This document shows positions 1-5,023 of a stretch of 7,575 nt of DNA, piece by piece. The DNA comes from an uncultured Clostridia bacterium. GTDB lineage: Bacteria > Bacillota > Clostridia > Christensenellales > Aristaeellaceae. Both the position numbers and the translations under genes were made by a program. Below the pieces are notes generated by a model, which searched no databases, was not told where the DNA came from, and was given only the letters and a program-made list of their open reading frames with translations. The first letter of the stretch is position 1, and each line of letters starts with the position of its first letter. The stretch is taken from the NCBI GenBank assembly GCA_937934775.1, contig CALGYL010000163.1:1-7575 (forward strand). The letters are read 5' to 3'.

Positions 1-1
1 C

Positions 2-235
2 CGGATCGGGGAGGCGAAGATCGCCTTCGAATGCGCGCTGGAGCGGATCGTCGTATCCGGCTCCGGCCCCTGCGCCGGGAACCTGGTGCTGGGCAGGATA
101 CTGCTCGCCCATGTACAGGACGGCCTCCTCGTGAGCGGCCGGGCGGTCGACCCCGGCATACTGGACGCGCTGGGCCGCCTCAGCGGTAACCGCTATTGCA
201 CTACCCGTTCGGTGATCGAGAGCGAGACGAATTGA
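2..235 (+). CDS. Flavin reductase-like FMN-binding protein, 3' end only
   Basis: The gene enters from the left edge and its last 77 codons are visible, ending in TGA at 233-235. The fragment reads as the C-terminal part of a flavin reductase-like split-barrel domain: a strand region (FECALERIVV), a following strand with LVLGRILLAHV, then a C-terminal segment with LDALGRLSGNRY. An L-x-P/L..LGRLGGNxY ending is typical of this FMN-binding family, members of which reduce flavin or bind FMN in oxidoreductases using NAD(P)H. The N-terminal half, promoter and ribosome binding site lie outside the window, so substrate and exact subfamily cannot be told. It converges on the BMP gene, and the hairpin at 264-293 lies 28 bp past its stop. 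The family call is fairly sure; the enzymatic role is inference. Confidence 0.72.
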   Translation, partial: RIGEAKIAFECALERIVVSGSGPCAGNLVLGRILLAHVQDGLLVSGRAVDPGILDALGRLSGNRYCTTRSVIESETN

Positions 236-257
236 CTGACCCGGCTTGCGCATTGAC

Positions 258-293
258 AAAAAAAAGGGCCTCGCGGCGCGCCGCGAGGCCCTT
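258..293 (-). terminator. Strong intrinsic terminator of the BMP gene
   Basis: A perfect 12-bp inverted repeat (GGGCCTCGCGGC at 266-277 and its reverse complement at 280-291), extended by two A-T pairs to 264-293, is followed on the minus strand by eight U residues (the A-run at 258-265). This is a textbook rho-independent terminator about 18 nt past the BMP stop. On the plus strand the same stem is followed only by TTCGGGTTTG, so it would be a weaker stop for the converging flavin reductase gene. Confidence 0.93.
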
Positions 294-310
294 CGGGTTT
301 GAATCAGGGA

Positions 311-1408
311 TTAGCCGACGGTGATGCCGTCCACGAACCAGGTGATGCCCAGGATGTCGCCGTTGGCCAGCGTCTGGCCCTCGGCAACCTTCTCGGCGCC
401 GGTGTTGTCCTTGATCGGGCCGGCGAACACGTTCAGCGAGCCGTCCAGGATCTTCGCCCTGGCGGCGTCGATGGCTTCCTGGGTGCCGGCCGCGCAGTTG
501 GCGGTCAGCGGGGCCAGGTCGCACAGGCCTTCCTTGAGGCCCATCAGGGAGTTCTCGGGCTTCCAGGTGCCGTCGATGACCTGCTGCACGGCGGCGGTCA
601 TGTAGACGCCCCAGTTCCAGACGGGGGCGGTCAGGTAGGCCTTGGGGGCCACGGCGGTCACGTCGGCGTTGTAGCCAACCGCGAACAGACCCTTCTCTTC
701 GCAGGCGACCACGGGGCCGGTGGTGTCGCAGTGCTGGCCGAGGATGCCGCAGCCAGCCGCGATCAGCGCGTCGGCAGCCTGACGTTCCTTGGTCGGGTCA
801 TACCAGGTGCCGGTTTCCTTGACGGTCATGGTGACGTCCGGGTTGACGCTCCTGGCGCCCAGGAAGTAGGCGTCCAGAGAGTATACGACCTCCGGGATCG
901 TCGTGAAAGCGGCCACGTAGCCCAGGTGGTTGTTGCCGGTTTCCTTGGCCTTCAAGCCCGCGGCGATGCCCGACAGATAGCGGGCTTCCCAGATGCGGCC
1001 GAAGTAGTTGTTGAAGTTGGTGTCATTGGACTTGTAGCCCGAGCAGTGGGAGAAGATGACGTTCGGGAACTCGTTTGCCAGTTCTTCCGTGTAGTCCATG
1101 AAGCCAAAGCTGGTGGTGAAGATCACCTGGCAGCCCTGGTCAACCAGCTCGCGGATGGCGGTTTCGCAGTTCGAGTCTTCCGAGATGTTCTTCTGGATCA
1201 GGATCTGGTCATCGCGCAGGCCCAGCGCCTTCTGCATCGCCAGCGTGCCCTGATGGTGCGCGTAGGTGTAGCCCAGATCGATGACATCGCCGACATAGAC
1301 GACGCCGACCTTCAGCTGATCCTTCGGAACCGGATCGAACGCGAACGCAGTGCTCGACATTCCAAGCAGCATGATCAGAGCCAGAATCAGGATCAGAACC
1401 TTCCTCAT
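311..1408 (-). CDS. BMP-family ABC transporter substrate-binding protein (purine/nucleoside type)
   Basis: A 365-residue extracytoplasmic binding protein of the BMP family (PF02608), whose characterised members bind nucleosides or purines and hand them to an ABC importer. Residues 1-23 are a clear signal peptide (MRK, a hydrophobic core, then the type I site AFA|FD). The mature protein has the two-lobe periplasmic-binding fold, with blocks LKVGVVYVGDVIDLGYTYAH, IFTTSFGFMD, IPEVVYSLDAYFLGARSVNP, LGQHCDTTGPV and YLTAPVWNWGVYM. From memory these resemble a Brucella BMP protein crystallised with adenine, so a purine base or nucleoside is the best ligand guess. The ATG at 1408 is supported by AGGGAGG (1416-1422) with a 7-nt gap. 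There is no lipobox cysteine, unlike most Gram-positive solute-binding proteins. The gene has its own promoter (1481-1509) and terminator (258-293) and no permease or ATPase gene beside it, so it is monocistronic. Family call is secure; ligand is inferred. Confidence 0.93.
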   Translation of the reverse strand: MRKVLILILALIMLLGMSSTAFAFDPVPKDQLKVGVVYVGDVIDLGYTYAHHQGTLAMQKALGLRDDQILIQKNISEDSNCETAIRELVDQGCQVIFTTSFGFMDYTEELANEFPNVIFSHCSGYKSNDTNFNNYFGRIWEARYLSGIAAGLKAKETGNNHLGYVAAFTTIPEVVYSLDAYFLGARSVNPDVTMTVKETGTWYDPTKERQAADALIAAGCGILGQHCDTTGPVVACEEKGLFAVGYNADVTAVAPKAYLTAPVWNWGVYMTAAVQQVIDGTWKPENSLMGLKEGLCDLAPLTANCAAGTQEAIDAARAKILDGSLNVFAGPIKDNTGAEKVAEGQTLANGDILGITWFVDGITVG

Positions 1409-1480
1409 GGGTCATCCTCCCTTTCAAATGGGTGGTCGGCCAAAAAGCGATCCCGCTCCTCCGGCCGATCCATAGGTGAG

Positions 1481-1509
1481 ATTGTACACGTTTCGTGCAC
1501 AAAACGCAA
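1481..1509 (-). promoter_or_regulatory. Sigma-A-type promoter of the BMP gene
   Basis: On the minus strand, TTGCGT (-35, 1504-1509) is separated by exactly 17 bp from TACAAT (-10, 1481-1486). Transcription should start near 1474, giving a leader of about 65 nt to the ATG at 1408. Each hexamer is one or two bases from consensus and the spacing is ideal. An inverted repeat occupies the spacer. Confidence 0.72.
1482..1502. promoter_or_regulatory. Candidate repressor operator inside the BMP promoter
   Basis: Half-sites TTGTACACG (1482-1490) and CGTGCACAA (1494-1502) flank TTT and form a 21-bp inverted repeat matching at 8 of 9 positions. It fills the space between -35 and -10 and covers most of the -10, so a bound dimer would exclude RNA polymerase. 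The odd-length centre does not fit the central CG of LacI-type operators. The regulator is not in the window and its family is unknown. Confidence 0.5.
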
Positions 1510-1584
1510 CGTCTTTGAGACATTTTTACGGCGATTTAGCGATTGGGACGACACAAGCCGAACAAAAATGGAAAGATTTCCTGC

Positions 1585-1598
1585 AAAGTTCGAACTTT
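1585..1598. repeat. Perfect 14-bp palindrome AAAGTTCGAACTTT
   Basis: AAAGTTC followed directly by GAACTTT is a perfect palindrome centred on TTCGAA, in the A/T-rich part of the gap. Its centre is about 118 bp upstream of the predicted BMP transcription start. It could be a distal binding site for a dimeric regulator. With no loop it would not make a good RNA hairpin. No second copy was noticed in the window. Confidence 0.4.
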
Positions 1599-1687
1599 AT
1601 TTCGGATTTCGAGGGTGTAGAAATCAAAATCCGCCCACGGCGATGCAACTTAGGCTTCGAAATCTTGCAAATTCGCGCAATGCACCA

Positions 1688-1703
1688 CCGCCGCGCGCGG
1701 CGG
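1688..1703. repeat. GC-only 16-bp palindrome
   Basis: CCGCCGCG followed by CGCGGCGG is a perfect palindrome about 80 bp past the acetyltransferase stop. As RNA it could fold into a stem of about six G-C pairs, but neither strand has a U-run after it, so intrinsic termination is doubtful. It may be a pause site, an mRNA-end stabiliser, or chance in GC-rich DNA. Confidence 0.3.
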
Positions 1704-1764
1704 CAGAAGCGCGTTGATCCGTGGGACTTGCCGCCTTCGCACGGAAAGCATTCAAGGCTTTGAA

Positions 1765-1782
1765 CCGCGCAGCTCAGCGCGG
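1765..1782 (-). terminator. Weak hairpin after the acetyltransferase stop
   Basis: CCGCGC (1765-1770) and GCGCGG (1777-1782) form a 6-bp G-C stem with a 6-nt loop, one base after the TAG at 1784-1786. On the minus strand it is followed by TTCAAAGCC, which is not a real U-tract. It may stop or slow the aminopeptidase-acetyltransferase transcript, but read-through toward the BMP gene, which has the same orientation, is possible. Confidence 0.35.
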
Positions 1783-1783
1783 G

Positions 1784-2215
1784 CTAAAATGTCTTCCAGA
1801 GGCTCTTCTGCTCCTTGCGCACCCGGTAGCCCAGATGTTGGTAGAACGCGTGGGCACCCAGCCGGTCGGAGCCGGAGGAGAGCCGGATGCCCGAGGCGCC
1901 GGTGGCCCTCGCCCAGTTCTCACAGGCGGTCAGGAGCGCCCGGCCAACGCCCTGCCCCTGCCGGGAAGGGTCCACCGCCAGCGCCATCACGTACTTGAGT
2001 GGGTCGTGGTACAGGGTAGGGTAGTCGCAGGCGTGGATGAAGCCGATCGCCTCGCCCTCGCCATCCTGCGCCACCACCAGAAGGTGTTCGGGGTTTTCCA
2101 GCGCCGCGATCAGCCGCCGCCGGGTGTCCTCCGCAGTGGAATCATAGCCCAGTGCGACGCGGCTGATCTCCGCAATGCGCGCGGCGTCCTCCGGGCGGGC
2201 CGGGCGCAGGTTCAC
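1784..2215 (-). CDS. GNAT-family N-acetyltransferase
   Basis: A 143-residue protein with a complete GNAT fold (PF00583 type), which transfers an acetyl group from acetyl-CoA to an amine. Visible landmarks are the N-terminal MNLRPARPEDAARIAEI, strand 4 VMALAVDPSRQ, the acetyl-CoA pyrophosphate loop RQGQGVG (85-91, the R/Q-x-x-G-x-G/A motif) and the late motif AHAFYQHLGY (121-130). Length is normal for a stand-alone GNAT and no other domain is present. The start is GTG at 2215, supported by GGAGG (2223-2227) with a 7-nt gap. That GTG overlaps the aminopeptidase stop as GTGA, so translation is probably coupled. The substrate cannot be read from sequence. Coupling with a peptidase hints at a free amino acid, peptide or polyamine amine, but this is only inference. 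Confidence 0.88.
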   Translation of the reverse strand: MNLRPARPEDAARIAEISRVALGYDSTAEDTRRRLIAALENPEHLLVVAQDGEGEAIGFIHACDYPTLYHDPLKYVMALAVDPSRQGQGVGRALLTACENWARATGASGIRLSSGSDRLGAHAFYQHLGYRVRKEQKSLWKTF

Positions 2216-3327
2216 TTGAGCGCCTCCGGGTTCAGGCAGAGGAGGTCTTCGGTCACGAACATACCGTCCTTGCGGATCAGCTCGCCGTCAAACCAGATCT
2301 CGCCGCCGCCATAGGCGGGCGTCTGGATGCACACCAGGTCCCAATGGACGGCGGAGACGTTGCCGTTGTCACACTCCTCGTAGCAGCTGCCCGGCGTAAA
2401 ATGGAAGGAACCGGCGATCTTTTCATCAAACAGGATGTCCTTCATCGGGAAGGTGATGAAGGGATTCACGCCCAGCGCGAATTCGCCCACGTAGCGCGCG
2501 CCCTCGTCGGTATCGAAGACTTTGTTGACGCGGGCGGTGTCGTTGGCGGTGGCTTCGATGATCTTGCCGTCCTTGAAGGTCAGCTTGACATGCTCAAAGG
2601 TGAAGCCGTTGTTGGGGGAGGGCGCGTTGTAGGAGATCGTGCCGTTGACGCTTGTTTTGACCGGCGCGGTGTAGACCTCGCCGTCGGGGATGTTCATTTC
2701 GCCCGCGCACTTGATAGGCGGCAGGCCCTTGATGGAGAAGGACAGATCCGTGCCGGGACCCAGGATGTGTACCTTGTCGGTGCGCTGCATCCTTGCGACC
2801 AGCGCGTCCATCGCGCGGTCCATCTTGCCGTAATCCAGGCAGCACACGTCAAAGTAGTAGTCCTCAAAGGCTTCGGTGGACATGCCGGCGTTCTGCGCCA
2901 TGGACGGCGAGGGGTAGCGCAGGACCACCCACTTGGTTTTACAGACGCGGATTTCATGGTGCACCGGGTGCCACACCAGCTTGGAGAACATGGCGATCTT
3001 GTCTGCGGGCACATCGCTCATCTCAAAGGCGTTGGCGCCGGAGCGAAGGCCGATGTAGGCCTGCATCTGTTTCATCAGCGCGGCCTCGTTGTCCGCCATG
3101 ATCCTGGCCTGCGCTTCGGTCAATTCCCGGACGAGGGCGCGGTTGACTGCCGCGTCCTTAATCCAGACGAACGGGACGCCGCCCGCTTTCTGGGCTTCCT
3201 CCACCAGCGCGGTCACCAGCGGAAGCTCCAGTCCCGTATTTTCGATCAAAACCTTTTCGCCCGGCTGGAGCCTGACCGATTGGTTGATCAGGTTTCTCGC
3301 CAGCGTGCGGACGCGCGGATCATGCAT
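2212..3327 (-). CDS. M29-family metallo-aminopeptidase
   Basis: A 371-residue cytoplasmic metallopeptidase of family M29 (thermophilic aminopeptidase, PF02073; relatives AmpS and AmpT), which removes N-terminal residues from peptides using a two-metal centre. The expected ligand positions are present: Glu217 in IPDGEVYTAP, Glu282 in VGEFALGVNP, His309 in GSFHFTPGS, then His328 and Asp330 in SAVHWDLV. A likely catalytic Tyr316 sits in GSCYEE. The ATG at 3327 is chosen because GGGAG lies 9 nt upstream. A longer in-frame TTG start at 3357 is unlikely because it has no ribosome binding site and lies at or just past the predicted transcription start of the promoter at 3365-3394. The stop overlaps the acetyltransferase start by 4 bp, so the two form an operon. 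Specificity in this family is usually broad, and the physiological substrate is unknown. Confidence 0.93.
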   Translation of the reverse strand: MHDPRVRTLARNLINQSVRLQPGEKVLIENTGLELPLVTALVEEAQKAGGVPFVWIKDAAVNRALVRELTEAQARIMADNEAALMKQMQAYIGLRSGANAFEMSDVPADKIAMFSKLVWHPVHHEIRVCKTKWVVLRYPSPSMAQNAGMSTEAFEDYYFDVCCLDYGKMDRAMDALVARMQRTDKVHILGPGTDLSFSIKGLPPIKCAGEMNIPDGEVYTAPVKTSVNGTISYNAPSPNNGFTFEHVKLTFKDGKIIEATANDTARVNKVFDTDEGARYVGEFALGVNPFITFPMKDILFDEKIAGSFHFTPGSCYEECDNGNVSAVHWDLVCIQTPAYGGGEIWFDGELIRKDGMFVTEDLLCLNPEALK

Positions 3328-3364
3328 TTGCCATCGCTCCCTTTTGACATTTTTCAACGCTTCT

Positions 3365-3394
3365 ATTATAACCGGATGAAGGCCGCGTTGTCAA
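3365..3394 (-). promoter_or_regulatory. Consensus sigma-A promoter of the aminopeptidase operon
   Basis: TTGACA (3389-3394) and TATAAT (3365-3370) on the minus strand both match consensus exactly, with an 18-bp spacer, one longer than optimal. The start should fall near 3358, giving a leader of about 30 nt before the ATG at 3327. This suggests strong, possibly constitutive expression. It is divergent from the promoter at 3441-3469, with 46 bp between the two -35 boxes. Confidence 0.88.
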
Positions 3395-3440
3395 AGAAAA
3401 TGCGGTTGACGCCGTAACCATTTTGCGCCCCTTAGCCCGA

Positions 3441-3469
3441 TTGCACGCCCACGCGGTTTGTGCTATCAT
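3441..3469 (+). promoter_or_regulatory. Sigma-A-type promoter of the DnaD-helicase loader operon
   Basis: TTGCAC (3441-3446), a 17-bp spacer and TATCAT (3464-3469) form a good promoter. Predicted transcription start is near 3476, leaving a leader of about 63 nt before the ATG at 3539. It also rules out a longer reading of the DnaD-like gene from TTG at 3458, which would lie upstream of the transcript start. Confidence 0.72.
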
Positions 3470-3491
3470 AGTGCGTACCGCTGGGCGCGGG

Positions 3492-3530
3492 ATGGCAACG
3501 GAGTCCGCCCCGCACGCAATGGAAACGGAG
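3492..3530 (+). repeat. Imperfect 12-bp direct repeat in the DnaD-operon leader
   Basis: ATGGCAACGGAG (3492-3503) and ATGGAAACGGAG (3519-3530) match at 11 of 12 positions and are 27 nt apart, so the two ATGs are in frame. The second copy contributes the ribosome binding site GGAGG (3527-3531) used by the ATG at 3539. A 30-codon frame starting at 3492 runs past the gene's start to TGA at 3582-3584, but it has only a poor ribosome binding site. The repeat could be chance or mark translational control. Confidence 0.35.
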
Positions 3531-3538
3531 GTCTCCGG

Positions 3539-5023
3539 ATGGTGGAGCTCAGATGTTCGGACGATTTCGCGCTGTACGACGTGACGACGGTGGAAAATCT
3601 ATTCATTTTGGAATATCTGCCGCACGCCACGGGCGATCAGGTGCGGGTGTACCTCTATGCGCTGATGCAGTGCCGGCAAAAAGCCGACTGCACGGTGGAG
3701 GGGCTTGCTCGCGCGTTGCGCATGAGGCCGGAAAAGACGCTGGAGGCGCTCAGGTACTGGGAATCCAGAGGGCTTCTCAAGGGCGTGTCGGACAAGCCGC
3801 CCTCCTTTGAGTTTTTGAACGTGCGCAGCGCGATGCAGGCGGGCTGCGACCAGGACCCGGCCTACCGCTACCGGGACTTCAACCGGGCGCTGGTGGAGAT
3901 CGCGCAGGATGCGGTGCGCCCCGCCCAGTTCACCCAGGCGATGGAGTGGGTGGAGGATCTGAACCTGCCCGCCGACGTGGTGCTCCTGATGGCCCGGCGC
4001 GTGTCCGAGCAGCTGAAGGGCGAAAACGGCGGGAAGCCCCGCTCCGCGCCGTATCTTTTCAAAGTGTTGGGCAAGATGGCCGCCGACTGGGCCGCCCGGG
4101 ACATCCGCACGCCGGAAAAGGCGGAGGCGGAGCTTTCCAGGTCGCTGCCCGAGCAGAAAACGGCCTCCCAGGTGATCGACTATTTCGGCTTCCGCCGTGC
4201 CCCCACCGAGGCGGAGGTGGCGCTTTGCCGCAAGTGGCTCGGCGAGTGGGCGCTGACGATGGCGGACATTGAGCGCGCGCTCAAGGAAACCGCCTCCAGC
4301 GCCAGTCCCAGCTTTGCGTATCTGGACGGCATCCTGCGCCGCCACCGGGGCGATACGGGCCGGGTGGCCGAGGGGATCGACGAGGAGCAGAAAACGGCCG
4401 ACGGGCTGCGGGACGCGCTCAGCGAATTGGGAGCCCAGACGCGGACGCTGCCCAAGTCCCAGATGGAGACCTACCGCGGCTGGATCGAGGACGGCTTCGA
4501 GCCGGAGGTAATCGCCCGCGCCGCCGCCCGTGCGGCCAAGCGGGGCCACCGCACCTTCGACGCGCTGGAGGAAGAGGTGCGCCGCTTCGCGGAGTTGAAC
4601 ATCCGTACGAAGGAGGTCGCCGACCGCTACAACGCCGAGCGGGACGCGCTCCGGCAGAAAACCCGCGGGATGCTGGAGGCCGCCGGGCGCGACCGGAAGC
4701 CCTCGGAGTCCGACATGCGGCAGATGACCCAGTGGCTCGAAACGCAGCCGATGGAGGTCATTCTTTTGGCCGCCGAACGGGCGCGGGAAATGCAGATGCC
4801 ACTTAAAGCCATCGAAAAGAACCTGAAGATCTGGACGGACAGGGGCATTTTCTCCGTGGACGGCGCGCTCAAGGAGTTGGAAGGCCGCAAGGCCGGACGC
4901 GATGCTTCTATGAACACCCCGGCCCGCCAGCCTGCCCGCGGGACTGTCTACAACCAGCGGGATTACGACAGCCGATTCCTGGACGGCCTGGTGACCGATC
5001 TGGACGGTGGGGAGAAGCCATGA
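3539..5023 (+). CDS. DnaD-domain replication protein with apparently four C-terminal-type modules
   Basis: A 494-residue DnaD-like protein, expected to bind DNA and help remodel the origin and load the replicative helicase. Residues 1-100 look like the N-terminal winged helix (VRVYLYALMQCRQ, then TVEGLARALRMRPEKTLEALRYWESRGLL). After it I count four segments resembling the DnaD/DnaB C-terminal helical module (PF07261): about 113-195, 210-272, 290-358 and 370-445. Endings in the style of Y-x3-I-x3-W followed by GI-x-T occur at Y172...W184-AARDIRT, Y261-x3-I265-x3-H269, F350-AELNIRT and W432-TDRGIFS. The tail (YNQRDYDSRF, 471-480) resembles the acidic tail of clostridial DnaD-like proteins. The ATG at 3539 follows GGAGG (3527-3531) with a 7-nt gap. 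The stop overlaps the next gene as ATGA. It is far longer than Bacillus DnaD (about 230 residues). Domain class is confident; module count is my reading. Confidence 0.87.
   Translation: MVELRCSDDFALYDVTTVENLFILEYLPHATGDQVRVYLYALMQCRQKADCTVEGLARALRMRPEKTLEALRYWESRGLLKGVSDKPPSFEFLNVRSAMQAGCDQDPAYRYRDFNRALVEIAQDAVRPAQFTQAMEWVEDLNLPADVVLLMARRVSEQLKGENGGKPRSAPYLFKVLGKMAADWAARDIRTPEKAEAELSRSLPEQKTASQVIDYFGFRRAPTEAEVALCRKWLGEWALTMADIERALKETASSASPSFAYLDGILRRHRGDTGRVAEGIDEEQKTADGLRDALSELGAQTRTLPKSQMETYRGWIEDGFEPEVIARAAARAAKRGHRTFDALEEEVRRFAELNIRTKEVADRYNAERDALRQKTRGMLEAAGRDRKPSESDMRQMTQWLETQPMEVILLAAERAREMQMPLKAIEKNLKIWTDRGIFSVDGALKELEGRKAGRDASMNTPARQPARGTVYNQRDYDSRFLDGLVTDLDGGEKP

Larger units (their letters stand above)
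1409..1783. other. 375-bp intergenic region upstream of the BMP gene
   Basis: No convincing gene is seen here. It contains, right to left, a weak hairpin just after the acetyltransferase stop (1765-1782), a small A/T-rich inverted repeat (TTCAA-GGCT-TTGAA, 1751-1764), a GC-only palindrome (1688-1703), a relatively A/T-rich stretch (about 1500-1680) with a perfect 14-bp palindrome (1585-1598), and the BMP promoter with its inverted repeat (1481-1509). The lower GC of 1500-1680 fits regulatory rather than coding DNA. No riboswitch was recognised. Confidence 0.7.

Noticed and set aside
1409..1480. A riboswitch in the BMP leader
   Set aside because: The predicted leader is only about 65 nt and shows no conserved purine-riboswitch core or terminator/anti-terminator pair that I can recognise.
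299..1717. A 472-codon open frame on the plus strand opposite the BMP gene
   Set aside because: It is an antisense by-product of GC-rich codon use. Its translation is Gly/Val/Arg/Asp-rich without recognisable domains, while the minus strand codes for a clear BMP protein with a ribosome binding site, promoter and terminator.
1476..1763. A 95-codon plus-strand frame in the intergenic gap
   Set aside because: It starts beside the BMP -10 box, has no ribosome binding site, and its composition drifts from A/T-rich to Arg-rich. It resembles no family I know.
2344..3417. A 357-codon plus-strand frame opposite the aminopeptidase
   Set aside because: Low-complexity translation without known motifs, and it runs across the aminopeptidase promoter. 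The minus strand has complete M29 metal-site motifs.
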